From: JAKANT01 sp035502095
Lineage (GTDB): Bacteria; Pseudomonadota; Gammaproteobacteria; Burkholderiales; Burkholderiaceae_F
Assembly (NCBI GenBank): GCA_035502095.1
Contig: DATJUX010000049.1
Location: forward strand, 77,716 to 141,715
Direction: 5' to 3'
DNA: 64,000 nt
Both the position numbers and the translations under genes were made by a program. The notes beneath the pieces were generated by a model. That model did no database searches. It was not told the DNA's origin and worked only from the letters and a program-made list of their open reading frames with translations. Shown piece by piece: positions 33,542 through 41,606 of the stretch (positions within the stretch are counted from its first letter, which is position 1; each line of letters opens with the position of its first letter).

Positions 33542-34294
33542 ATGGAGCTGCTGGAGATCGAACCGGCCTGTGCGGTGGTCGAACTGCGCCAGTACACGCT
33601 GCACCCGGGCCAGCGCGACGTGCTGATTGAGCTGTTCGAGCGGGCATTCGTCGGGCCGCTGGAAGCCGCCGGCATGACGGTCATGGGACAGTTCCACGAT
33701 CTCGACCGTCCGGACCGCTTTGTCTGGATGCGCGGCTTCCGGGACATGTACCGGCGCGCGCAGGGACTGGCTGCCTTCTACGGCGGGCCGGTGTGGAACG
33801 CGCACCGCGAGGCGGCCAACGCCACGATGATCGACAGCGACAACGTCCTGCTGCTGCGCCCCGCGCGCGAGGGCGCGGGCATCGCGCTGGCCGACTGCCG
33901 GCGCGCCCCGCTCCCCGCGGCGGCGCCGTCCGGCCGTCGCATCGTCGTGACGATCAGTCCGCTTGCCCGTCCCGCGGACATGCGCCGTGTTGCGCTGTTC
34001 GAGCGCGTCCTCGCACCCGCGCTCGAGGACGCCGGCGCCCGCGTCCTCGGCTGCTACGTCACCGAAACGAGCGCGAACACCTTTCCGCGCCTTCCCGTGC
34101 GCGAGGGCGAGCACGTGTTCGTCTGGTTCGCCTCGTTCGCCGACGACGCGGCGTATTCGGGCCATCGCGCCCGGCTGGAAGCCTCGCCTGCGTGGCGCGA
34201 TGGCGTCGCTGCATGGAGCGAAGGCCTAATCGGACCATCGGCAGTGTTGCGCCTTGCGCCCACGCCGCGTTCGCTGCTGGACGCCGGCAGTTGA
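33542..34294 (+). CDS. NIPSNAP-family protein with two repeats
   Basis: A 250-residue protein. The first repeat has VVELRQYTLHPGQRDVLIELFERAFVGPLEAAGM, the classical NIPSNAP start, and GFRDMYRRAQGLAAFYGGPVWNAHR. The second, from about residue 140, includes ALFERVLAPALEDAGARVLGCYVTE and FVWFASFADDAAYSGHR. It belongs to the dimeric ferredoxin-like (ABM) fold; no reaction is known. ATG 33542 fits the family start. Divergent from a WYL regulator and followed, two bases after its stop, by a gene remnant. Confidence 0.88.
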   Translation: MELLEIEPACAVVELRQYTLHPGQRDVLIELFERAFVGPLEAAGMTVMGQFHDLDRPDRFVWMRGFRDMYRRAQGLAAFYGGPVWNAHREAANATMIDSDNVLLLRPAREGAGIALADCRRAPLPAAAPSGRRIVVTISPLARPADMRRVALFERVLAPALEDAGARVLGCYVTETSANTFPRLPVREGEHVFVWFASFADDAAYSGHRARLEASPAWRDGVAAWSEGLIGPSAVLRLAPTPRSLLDAGS

Positions 34295-34296
34295 GC

Positions 34297-34433
34297 ATGG
34301 CAGAGGTCCGCTTCATCGGCGACACGCACGATTTCGACTTCCTCGTCGGCCCGTCCTCGCTGGGAGCTGGCGTTCTCGCTCGACGGGCGCGCGTGGGAGA
34401 CCGACTGGGTGACGGAGTTCAGGCGGGCAGGTT
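34297..34433 (+). pseudogene. Remnant of a DUF1579-like gene with internal deletion and frameshift
   Basis: ATG 34297 begins MAEVRFIGDTHDFDFLVG, the typical N-terminus of a small family found in many proteobacteria and actinobacteria. About 17 residues later the frame changes, and the +1 frame reads WELAFSLDGRAWETDWVTEFRRA, the typical C-terminus of the same family. The central hundred or so residues are missing. The remnant runs into the end of the leftward next gene. The family recognition is from memory of the pattern, so moderate confidence. Confidence 0.55.
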
Positions 34434-35363
34434 CCCGAGAACGCCGCCGGCGACCTCGAGCCGGTCGAGTTGCTGCAGGAACGCGTAGGTCATCGCGTAG
34501 ATGCCGGGCCGCGAATGTTCGCGCGGGCCGGCGACGTTGAGCGACAGAAATGCATTGCCGCCGAGCCATTCGAGGATGCGCCGCAGCTCGGCGGCGCGAT
34601 CCGGCGCATCGAGGTGCGCCACCAGGCAGGGCTTGCCCGCGCCGGCAGCTATGCGCTGCGTCAGCAGCGAACCGCCTTCGAGCACGCCCGTGTTCAGGAT
34701 CAGCGTCGCGTCGCTCTCGCGCACGTTGCGTTTGGTGCGCTCCGCGTAACTCGCCGCTTCGGTCTCGACGAGCTGGTAGCGCATCGCGATCGGACCGTCC
34801 TCGGCACGCCGTCCGCGCGGGCACCAGCCGCCGTGCTCGAGCCGATGGTTGATGGCCCAGTCGAGTGCCGCACGATCGACGCCGGACTGGCCGCCGGAGA
34901 TCATGCGGCGCACGAGCAGGCGTAGCGGCAGCAGGTCGAGCTGCGCCCGGTTCGGCAGCCGCACCAGTGCGCCATCGAGCGAGACCTCCAGGCGCTCGTC
35001 GGCACGGTGACATGGGTCCTGCACCGGCTTGCGGTAGATGACGTGCGCGCGCGTGCTGAACTCCTGCTTGACCCGGCGCGCGAGCGTGATGCCCTCGGCA
35101 TGGAACGCCGCCCAATCGAAACAGTGCGGCGCGGCGGCCAGGGCGGCCTCGAAGCGCCTCTGCCAGGCAGCGAGCGCTTGTTCGGTCGCCTCGGAGACGC
35201 GGTGTTCTCCGAACCACCCGCAACCCGCGTCGCCGCAGTAGCGTCCGAGCGCGGTCGACGCGGCGCTGCCGTAGCGGATCCACCCGTACACGCCGCCGAC
35301 GTCGGCCATGATCGTGTAGGTGATCTGCTGCGGAGTCGAATCGAGCCAGGGATCGATCGCCAT
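34419..35363 (-). CDS. Putative molybdenum-carrier-like (LOG/YpsA-type Rossmann) protein with N-terminal extension
   Basis: A 314-residue protein. The C-terminal half (from about residue 150) has ISGGQSGVDRAALDWAI, GGWCPRGRRAEDGPIAMRYQL and YAERTKRNVRESDATLIL, the signature of the putative molybdenum carrier family (PF12694), a Rossmann/LOG-like fold known from a molybdenum-cofactor carrier protein. The N-terminal part (residues 1-150) is a separate domain I do not recognise. ATG 35363 fits. It lies leftward after a QueA-like gene by about 90 bases, but no link is evident. Confidence 0.75.
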   Translation of the reverse strand: MAIDPWLDSTPQQITYTIMADVGGVYGWIRYGSAASTALGRYCGDAGCGWFGEHRVSEATEQALAAWQRRFEAALAAAPHCFDWAAFHAEGITLARRVKQEFSTRAHVIYRKPVQDPCHRADERLEVSLDGALVRLPNRAQLDLLPLRLLVRRMISGGQSGVDRAALDWAINHRLEHGGWCPRGRRAEDGPIAMRYQLVETEAASYAERTKRNVRESDATLILNTGVLEGGSLLTQRIAAGAGKPCLVAHLDAPDRAAELRRILEWLGGNAFLSLNVAGPREHSRPGIYAMTYAFLQQLDRLEVAGGVLGNLPA

Positions 35364-35450
35364 GTGCGCGCTCGCAGAATCGCACGCCGCCACGGCCTGG
35401 CGCGGCGCGGTGCGAGGCCGGCATTCTTGCACCAGATGGAGTGAAATGGC

Positions 35451-36542
35451 TTAAGCGGGCTGCGCTGACAGCGCGCTGACGGCGCGCGCGGTGCGCGCGT
35501 GCATTTCCGGCTGCCGCTCGAGCAGCAGCGAATCGCCGAACTCGTGCGTCCGGTAGGCGTTGCGCTCGAGCGTCTCGCTGACCCGCACAAGCCAGGCGCG
35601 ACTCGCGAACGCATGCAACAGCTCGTAGTGGCTGCTGCCGGGCTCATGGGTCCCGGTGACGATGGCATCGACGACGCGCAGCCGCGTGCCCGGTCCGATG
35701 CGCTGGGTCGCGGTGCCCGGTCCAGCCCGCAGCGGCCGGCCGAGCGAGGCGGCGTGTTCGAGGGCACGCACGACGGTGGTTCCGAGCGCCACGACGCGAC
35801 CACAGTTTGCCCGCGCGCGCTCGATCGCGTCGACGGTCGATTGCGGCAGCAGGTACGGCTCGTCGAACGGCAGGCGGGCGTCGAGTTGGGTGTCGCCCGT
35901 CGAGGAGATGCCCGCCGCGTGCGTCAGCGTGGCGAACCCGATCCGCCGCGCGGCGAGCTCATTGACCAGCGTCCAGTCGAGGAGGAAGCCCGCCGATGGC
36001 GGCTCGAAGGCGACCGGCACGGACGCGACGCGGGTCCAGACGTCCCACAACGCGAGCGGTTTGCCGACATGCGCGTACTGGATCGGCCTGCCGTGACGCG
36101 CGATGCCCGCCCGGATCGCGTCCGGCGTGCCGGCGATTTGCAGTGCGACGAGGCGCGGATGTCCGAGCAACCGTCGAACGGTGGCACGCAGCGGCCCGAT
36201 GGCCAACTCGTCGCCGGGCGACAGCCGAGGCGGCAGCGGCCGATCCTCGGTCCGCGTGCGATAGTCCCCCGCGCCGAAAACGAGCGCGTCGAATTCGGAG
36301 ACCGCATCGGCCGCGATGGAGCGGCGGCCGGCGAGGCGGATCTCGATCTCCGCACCGGTGCGCAGGTGCTGTCCGCGCAGGCTCGCCGGCAGCGTTGCCG
36401 CGTCGTTCGCGACCAGCAGGTCGCCCGGACACAGCACGCGCGCCAGGTCTTGGCGCGCCACATGGCGCAGCCGGCGGCGCGCGTCGGCCACGAGCAGGCG
36501 CGCGTCAGGCGGGCGTTGGCTCGGCGTGCTCGCGGGCAGCAC
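35451..36542 (-). CDS. QueA-family S-adenosylmethionine:tRNA ribosyltransferase-isomerase, divergent
   Basis: A 363-residue protein with the QueA layout: GDLLVANDAATLPASLRG, ARHGRPIQYAHVGKPLALWDVW, the FEPPSAGFLLDWTLVNEL segment, THAAGISSTGD, DEPYLLPQSTVDAIERA and a late GTHEPGSSHYELLHAF. Canonical QueA uses GRGTF(Q/L)PV and ARPLHR-type residues that differ here, and the gene is not with tgt/queF. It is thus probably a paralogue of unknown substrate. Its start overlaps the SDR gene by 38 bases; an internal GTG at 36491 would avoid this. Confidence 0.75.
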   Translation of the reverse strand: MLPASTPSQRPPDARLLVADARRRLRHVARQDLARVLCPGDLLVANDAATLPASLRGQHLRTGAEIEIRLAGRRSIAADAVSEFDALVFGAGDYRTRTEDRPLPPRLSPGDELAIGPLRATVRRLLGHPRLVALQIAGTPDAIRAGIARHGRPIQYAHVGKPLALWDVWTRVASVPVAFEPPSAGFLLDWTLVNELAARRIGFATLTHAAGISSTGDTQLDARLPFDEPYLLPQSTVDAIERARANCGRVVALGTTVVRALEHAASLGRPLRAGPGTATQRIGPGTRLRVVDAIVTGTHEPGSSHYELLHAFASRAWLVRVSETLERNAYRTHEFGDSLLLERQPEMHARTARAVSALSAQPA

Positions 36543-37248
36543 GGGCCACCTCCTCGGCGCGAAGCTGGATGAGGTCGACGATCTCGCGCGCCGCGTCCGC
36601 GGGAAGCTTCAGACTCGCGCGGTCGGCATCCGGGACCGCCGCGGCATGCAGCGGCGTGTCCATGTCACCCGGGTCGACCCCGATCACGCGCACGCCATGC
36701 GCGCGGAGTTCCTCGTCCCAGATGCGGCTCAGGTGAGCCAGCGCTGCCTTGCTCGCGCCGTAGGCGCCCCACCGCGCGTACGCGCCGACGGCGGCGTCGC
36801 TGACGACGTTGACGACCAGCGCCGGCCGGCCCGCGCGCGCTGCCGCGGCGAGCGCACCCAGCAACGCCTTGGTGAGCCGGAAAGGCCCGATCAGGTTCGT
36901 CTCCAGGGCCGCCTGCAGGTCTTCGCACTCGGTATCCGCGAGCAGCGCGAGCGGCACCGGTCCGAGCGTCGAGGCATTGTTGACCAGCACGTCGAGTCCG
37001 CCCAGTGCGCCGGTGATCTGCAGCGCGATAGGATGGATGTCTTCCTTGCGACCGACGTCGCCCGCGATGCCATGCGTGCCCGCGACCGTACGCGCGACCT
37101 CGGCGACCCGCGCGGCGTGGCGCGCGACGAAAGCGATCGCGGCGCCGCGCGCGGCCAGCGTCTCGACCAGCGCCAATCCGAGTCCCGACGTGCCGCCAGT
37201 GATCGCGACCTTGAGGTCGCGCAGTGCACTGTGTTGCTTCGGTTCCAT
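36505..37248 (-). CDS. Short-chain dehydrogenase/reductase
   Basis: A 247-residue classical SDR. TGGTSGLGLALVETLAARG is the NAD(P)-binding glycine motif, LVNNAS the structural motif, and the catalytic region reads VNVVSDAAVGAYARWGAYGASKAAL, with Ser and YxxxK intact. The late VDPGDMDTPLH is typical. ATG 37248 fits the family N-terminus. It is divergent from the XRE-cupin regulator (162-bp gap), so it is a likely target of that regulator. Substrate unknown. Confidence 0.92.
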   Translation of the reverse strand: MEPKQHSALRDLKVAITGGTSGLGLALVETLAARGAAIAFVARHAARVAEVARTVAGTHGIAGDVGRKEDIHPIALQITGALGGLDVLVNNASTLGPVPLALLADTECEDLQAALETNLIGPFRLTKALLGALAAAARAGRPALVVNVVSDAAVGAYARWGAYGASKAALAHLSRIWDEELRAHGVRVIGVDPGDMDTPLHAAAVPDADRASLKLPADAAREIVDLIQLRAEEVARAAREHAEPTPA

Positions 37249-37349
37249 GCGTCTTCTCCCGATGAGGCCGCAGCGCCCCTCTCGTGACCGGGGAGCGGGA
37301 TGGCTGCGACGCGAACATAGAAGCGACGCTGCGGGTCCCCGCGCCCGCT

Positions 37350-37384
37350 GTCCACCCGATTGGCGAAAGGTCAAGCGGGTGGAC
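37350..37384. promoter_or_regulatory. 9-bp inverted repeat upstream of the XRE-cupin gene
   Basis: GTCCACCCG at 37350-37358 is exactly inverted as CGGGTGGAC at 37376-37384, in the divergent gap between the SDR and XRE-cupin genes, 26 bases before ATG 37411. It could be an autoregulatory operator or a 5'-leader hairpin. Confidence 0.5.
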
Positions 37385-37410
37385 CGGCGACACGGCACAA
37401 TCCGTCGGCC

Positions 37411-37986
37411 ATGAAGGCGAATGCCGATTCCCGCACCGCGGAGCACCTCGCGCGCAATCTCGCGAGCCTGCGCCACGCGCGTTCGCTCACGCAGGAAGCC
37501 CTGGCCAAGGCGGCAGCCGTCCCGCGTTCGACTATCGCCAACCTGGAGTCGGGCGAAGGCAATCCCTCGCTGGCAGTGCTGGTGAAGGTGGCTGGTGCGC
37601 TGTCAGTTCCGATCGACGAGTTGCTGGGCGCACCGCGTGCCAAGGTGCGGCGCTGGCCCGCCGAGGAAGTCGCCTCACGCACGAAGGGACGTGGAGTATC
37701 GATCCGCGCGCTGGTTCCGGAACCGGTGCCCGACGAAGTGATGGAGGTGATGGACTTCGCGCCCGGCGCCGTGATGGGCGGCACGCCGCACCTGCCGGGC
37801 ACGCGCGAGTACTTCACCTGCCTGGAGGGCCAGGTCAATCTGTCGGTCGCGGGCGAGCGCTACCGGCTGGACGAAGGCGACGTGCTCGCCTTCCCGGGCA
37901 ATCTCCCGCACGGCTACCAGAACGCCGACCCGGCCAGGCCCGCGCGCGGGATTTCCGTCGTGGTCCTCGCGAAGGCCGGCGTCTGA
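37411..37986 (+). CDS. XRE-family regulator with C-terminal cupin domain
   Basis: A 191-residue regulator. Residues about 10-68 are a helix-turn-helix (SLTQEALAKAAAVPRSTIANLESGEGNPSLAVLVKVAGAL). The C-terminal half is a cupin with TREYFTCLEGQVNLSVAGERYRLDEGDVLAFPGNLPHGY, which binds a small ligand or metal. This HTH-cupin arrangement is seen in PuuR- and SutR-type regulators. It is divergent from the SDR gene, with an inverted repeat in the gap, and overlaps the alpha/beta hydrolase gene downstream. Confidence 0.92.
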   Translation: MKANADSRTAEHLARNLASLRHARSLTQEALAKAAAVPRSTIANLESGEGNPSLAVLVKVAGALSVPIDELLGAPRAKVRRWPAEEVASRTKGRGVSIRALVPEPVPDEVMEVMDFAPGAVMGGTPHLPGTREYFTCLEGQVNLSVAGERYRLDEGDVLAFPGNLPHGYQNADPARPARGISVVVLAKAGV

Positions 37987-38834
37987 AAACGAAGCGCGCA
38001 GCGGTCGCGCGGTGCGTGCTCGCGGCCTGGTTCATCGCTCTCGCCGCGATGAATGCGGCGGCCGAGGCGACGCTGCAGGAAGTGCGCGGCGCGCACCTCT
38101 ACACGCAAACCTTCGGCAGCGGTGCGCCGATCGTTTTCCTGCACGGCGGCATGAGCCATTTCGACGCCACGTTCGCGCAGCAGCGCGAGTACTTCGCCGC
38201 GTTCCGGCTGGTGATCGGCATCGACCAGCGCGGCCACGGCCACAGCCCGGACACCGGCCAGCCCTATTCCTACCGCGAGATGGCCGAAGACACGGCCGCG
38301 CTGATCGAAAAGCTCGCGCTCGGACCGGTCGACGTGGTCGGACACAGCGACGGCGGCGACGTCGCGCTGCTTCTTGCGCGCCATCACCCGCGCCTGGTGC
38401 GCCGGGTCGCGGTCTCCGGCGCCAACCTGCGCGCGCCGCACCCGCCCGCCGAACTCGCGCGGCGTGCCGCCATGTCTCCCGAGCAGATCGCCGCGCGGCT
38501 GGCGCCGTTCCGCGCCGACTACGTCAAGGTCTCGCCCGACGGGCCCGACCATTGGGCCGTGTTCGCCGCAAAGTCGTGGCGCCTGTGGCTCACTCCGGTG
38601 GTCATCGGGCCCGCCGACCTCGCGGCGATCGAGGCGCCGGTGCTCGTGATCGCGGGCGATCACGATCTGGTGCCGCTCGAGGAGGCCGTCGAACTCTATC
38701 GCGGCGTCGCACGCGGCCAGCTCCTGATCCTGCCCGGCACCGGGCATGCGACGTTCCAGGAGCGGGCCGAACTCGTGAACGCCACGATCCGCTCGTTCCT
38801 GGAGCAGCCGGACGCGAAAATGCGCGCGCCGTAA
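37983..38834 (+). CDS. Exported alpha/beta hydrolase, probable CTG start
   Basis: A 283-residue alpha/beta hydrolase. FLHGGMSHFDATF gives the oxyanion region, GHSDGGDVALLLA the nucleophile elbow (Ser), and IAGDHDLVP and GTGHATFQE the acid and His. The frame upstream codes a textbook signal peptide (KTKRAAVARCVLAAWFIALAAMNAAAEA) with no ATG or TTG in front. The CTG at 37983 overlaps the XRE stop (CTGA) and has GAAGG 7 bases before it; a GTG at 38016 would leave no charged N-region. Substrate unknown; probably periplasmic. Confidence 0.82.
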   Translation: MKTKRAAVARCVLAAWFIALAAMNAAAEATLQEVRGAHLYTQTFGSGAPIVFLHGGMSHFDATFAQQREYFAAFRLVIGIDQRGHGHSPDTGQPYSYREMAEDTAALIEKLALGPVDVVGHSDGGDVALLLARHHPRLVRRVAVSGANLRAPHPPAELARRAAMSPEQIAARLAPFRADYVKVSPDGPDHWAVFAAKSWRLWLTPVVIGPADLAAIEAPVLVIAGDHDLVPLEEAVELYRGVARGQLLILPGTGHATFQERAELVNATIRSFLEQPDAKMRAP

Positions 38835-38978
38835 AGCACGCGTCCGCGCGGCGTCGCCCGGGCGCGACGCACCGCCGCCCGGGTCGCGGGGGCGGTGCAC
38901 CCGTGCGCTAGCATCGATCCGTCTCCGTCGTGAACGCGTGAAGGCGCTGGCCTGAAGAAGCCGGAAAGGGAGGGGTGT

Positions 38979-40190
38979 GTGCGGGCACGGATCCAGTCGA
39001 TCATCGATGCATTCAGTTCGGGTACCGATGTCCCTTTCGAGGTCCGGTTTCCCGACGGCGAGCGCTTTCGCAGCGGCAATGGGGAAGCGGTCTTCACGCT
39101 CGTTTTCAAGACCCGCGGTGCCGTGTTCGACACCGTGACGCGCGGTTACATGGGACTGATCGAGAGCTACTTCGACCAGACCGTCGACCTGATCGGCGAT
39201 TTCAACGCCGCGGTCGCGGCCGGGATGGCCGGCAAGCTCGATCGCTCTTTGAACCCGCTCATCAAGTTCGAGAACCGGCTGCACGAGATGCGGTTCTCTA
39301 ACCGCACGATCGCGCAGGCCAAGGCGAACGCGCGCGCGCACTACGGGCTGGGCGAGGCCTTCTACCGGCTCTGGCTCGACGATCCCTACAAGATGTACAC
39401 CTGCGCGTACTGGAAGGAAGGCACGCGCACGCTCGAGGAGGCGCAGCAGAACAAGATCGATCACGTCTGCCGCAAGATCGGCCTGACCGCGAATGATCGT
39501 TACATCGACATCGGCTGCGGCTTCGGCGGGTTCATGTTCCGCGCCTGGGAGAAGCTCGGTGCCTGCGGGGTGGGCCTCAACACCACCACCGAGCAGGTGA
39601 CATGGTTGCGCGAGGAGATCGGCCGGCGCGCGCTCGGCGACAAGCTTTCGGTGCGGGAGGCCGATTTTCGCGAGGTCGACCGCCAATACGACAAGGTCGT
39701 TTCCATCGGCGTGCTCGAACACGCCGGCCGCGACCAGCTGGCCGAGGTGGTGAAGGCGCACGCCGATTTCCTCAAGCCCGGCGGGCTCGGCATGTTGCAC
39801 TACATCGGCCACGTCGGTGAGCACGAGACGGAGCTTTTCATCCGCAAGCACGTGTTCCCCGGCGGATGGATCCCGAGCCTTTCCACCTGCATCGCCGAGA
39901 TGGAGCGGTGCGGGCTCGAAATCGTCGATATCGAGAACCTGCGCCGCCACTACGCGCTGACGCTGGACGCCTGGACCGAGCGTTTCGAGCGGCGCTGGGA
40001 CGAGATCCATGCGCTCGACCCCAAGCGCTTCGACGAGCGCTTTCGCCGCATCTGGCGCATGTATCTCGTCGGCTGCGCCGAGATGTTCCGCTCGCCGGCG
40101 GGCTACACGCACCTGTTCCAGATCGTCTACAGCAAGGGCAATATCACCAAGAACAACTACCCGATGAGCCGCGCGTTCATTTATGCCTGA
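38979..40190 (+). CDS. Cyclopropane-fatty-acid-synthase-like methyltransferase (UfaA1/BfaB type)
   Basis: A 403-residue SAM-dependent lipid methyltransferase. The SAM site is YIDIGCGFGGFMF. The residues needed in E. coli Cfa are all recognisable: Cys142 in TCAYW, Glu247 in VLEHAG, His274 and Ile276 in LHYIG, and Tyr325 in HYALTLDAW. Such enzymes add a methylene to unsaturated acyl chains of phospholipids. Because the next gene overlaps it by 8 bases and encodes an FAD oxidoreductase, as with mycobacterial bfaB/bfaA (ufaA1 locus), a product other than a simple cyclopropane is likely: 10-methylene then 10-methyl acyl chains. GTG 38979 is the start; an AAAGGGAGGGG site precedes it. Confidence 0.9.
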   Translation: MRARIQSIIDAFSSGTDVPFEVRFPDGERFRSGNGEAVFTLVFKTRGAVFDTVTRGYMGLIESYFDQTVDLIGDFNAAVAAGMAGKLDRSLNPLIKFENRLHEMRFSNRTIAQAKANARAHYGLGEAFYRLWLDDPYKMYTCAYWKEGTRTLEEAQQNKIDHVCRKIGLTANDRYIDIGCGFGGFMFRAWEKLGACGVGLNTTTEQVTWLREEIGRRALGDKLSVREADFREVDRQYDKVVSIGVLEHAGRDQLAEVVKAHADFLKPGGLGMLHYIGHVGEHETELFIRKHVFPGGWIPSLSTCIAEMERCGLEIVDIENLRRHYALTLDAWTERFERRWDEIHALDPKRFDERFRRIWRMYLVGCAEMFRSPAGYTHLFQIVYSKGNITKNNYPMSRAFIYA

Positions 40191-41532
40191 TGGAAGGGCC
40201 GCCTACGTCGCGCGCCGGGATGCCCTGGCGGCCGCGACGCGCTCGCAAGGCAACGGCGGACCGCTCGGCCTGGCCAAGGACACGTCCAACCTGTTTCGCG
40301 ATCGCAGCGAAGGCTCCAAGCAGCGCCTCGACCTGCACGAGTTCCGTCATGTGATCGAGGTCGACCCGCGGCAGGGTTGGGTCGATGCCGAAGGACTCTG
40401 CAGCTACGAGGACCTGGTGGCCGCCACGCTGCCGCACGGCGTGATGCCGGCGGTCGTGCCCCAGCTGAAGACCATCACCATCGGCGGCGCGGCCGCCGGA
40501 GTCGGCATCGAGGCAACGTCGTTCCGGCATGGCCTGGTGCACGACACGCTGCTCGAGATGGACGTGCTGCTTCCGCACGGCGAGGTCGTCACCTGCACGC
40601 CGCAAAACGAGCGCCGCGATCTCTTCTTCGGCTTCCCCAATTCCTACGGCACGCTCGGGTACGCGCTGCGGCTGCGCGCGCGCACGCTCGCGGTCAAGCC
40701 GTACGTGCGGGTCGAGCACGAGCCGATGCACGATGCACCGCGGTTCTTCGAACTGCTTGCGCAGCGTTGCGCCGGACCGGCCGATTTCGTCGACGGCGTG
40801 GTGTTCAACGCCGACCAGTACGTCCTGAACACCGGTCACTTCGTCGATCAGGCGCCGTGGCAAAGCGACTACACGTACGAGAACATCTACTACAAGTCGC
40901 TGCTGGAAAGGGAAGTCGACTACCTGACCGCGCACGACTACATCTGGCGCTGGGATACCGACTGGTTCTGGTGCTCGAAGAACCTGTTCGCGCAGAACCC
41001 GGTGGTGCGCCGCCTGCTCGGGCGCGAACGCCTCAACTCGCGCACGTACACGCGCGTGATGCGCTTCAACTCGAAATGGGGGTTCACGCGCGCGCTGTCA
41101 CGGCTGCGCGGGCGCCACCCCGAGTCGGTGATCCAGGACGTCGACATCCCGATCGCACGGGCGCCGGACTTCCTCGCGTTCTTCATGCGCGAAGTCGGCG
41201 TGCTGCCGATCTGGATCTGTCCGATCGGGCCGGCCCAGCACGAATCCCGTTTCCCGCTTTATCCACTGCAAGGCCATGGGCTGTACGTCAACTTCGGCTT
41301 CTGGGACGTGGTCGAGTCCACGACCGCGTACGAACCGGGCCACTTCAACCGCATGATCGAACAGAAGGTGCTCGAACTGGGTGGCATCAAGTCGCTGTAC
41401 TCGGATTGTTACTTCGATCGCGAGACCTTCGCGCGTGCGTACGCCATCGACGAGTACCGGGTGCTGAAGGACAAGTACGACCCGCAGCACCGCACGCTCG
41501 ACCTGTACGAGAAGTGCGTGCTGCGCGCCTGA
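40183..41532 (+). CDS. FAD-binding (VAO/PCMH-type) oxidoreductase, BfaA-like
   Basis: A 449-residue flavoprotein. Residues about 15-165 form the PCMH-type FAD domain (FRHVIEVDPRQGWVDAEGLCSYEDLV, PAVVPQLKTITIGGAAAGVGIEATSFRHG), resembling DHCR24 and other FAD-linked oxidases. The C-terminal part has WICPIGPAQHESRFPLY and ends DLYEKCVLRA. In mycobacteria and related bacteria a homologous FAD protein (BfaA/Rv0449c) works with a Cfa-like partner to reduce the 10-methylene intermediate. The start lies 8 bases within the methyltransferase gene, so the two are translationally coupled. Confidence 0.88.
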   Translation: MPDGRAAYVARRDALAAATRSQGNGGPLGLAKDTSNLFRDRSEGSKQRLDLHEFRHVIEVDPRQGWVDAEGLCSYEDLVAATLPHGVMPAVVPQLKTITIGGAAAGVGIEATSFRHGLVHDTLLEMDVLLPHGEVVTCTPQNERRDLFFGFPNSYGTLGYALRLRARTLAVKPYVRVEHEPMHDAPRFFELLAQRCAGPADFVDGVVFNADQYVLNTGHFVDQAPWQSDYTYENIYYKSLLEREVDYLTAHDYIWRWDTDWFWCSKNLFAQNPVVRRLLGRERLNSRTYTRVMRFNSKWGFTRALSRLRGRHPESVIQDVDIPIARAPDFLAFFMREVGVLPIWICPIGPAQHESRFPLYPLQGHGLYVNFGFWDVVESTTAYEPGHFNRMIEQKVLELGGIKSLYSDCYFDRETFARAYAIDEYRVLKDKYDPQHRTLDLYEKCVLRA

Positions 41533-41554
41533 ATCCGGCGCGACAGCCCACAAG

Positions 41555-41584
41555 AGGAAAACGGGCCGAATGGCCCGTTTTCCT
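41555..41584. terminator. Bidirectional intrinsic terminator between convergent genes
   Basis: AGGAAAACGGGCC (41555-41567) and its exact inverse GGCCCGTTTTCCT (41572-41584) flank the loop GAAT: a 13-bp perfect stem with A-rich and T-rich ends. It serves the FAD gene on the plus strand and the Bax-inhibitor gene on the minus strand. Confidence 0.85.
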
Positions 41585-41606
41585 TTCCTCGTCGCGCGGC
41601 GCGCGC

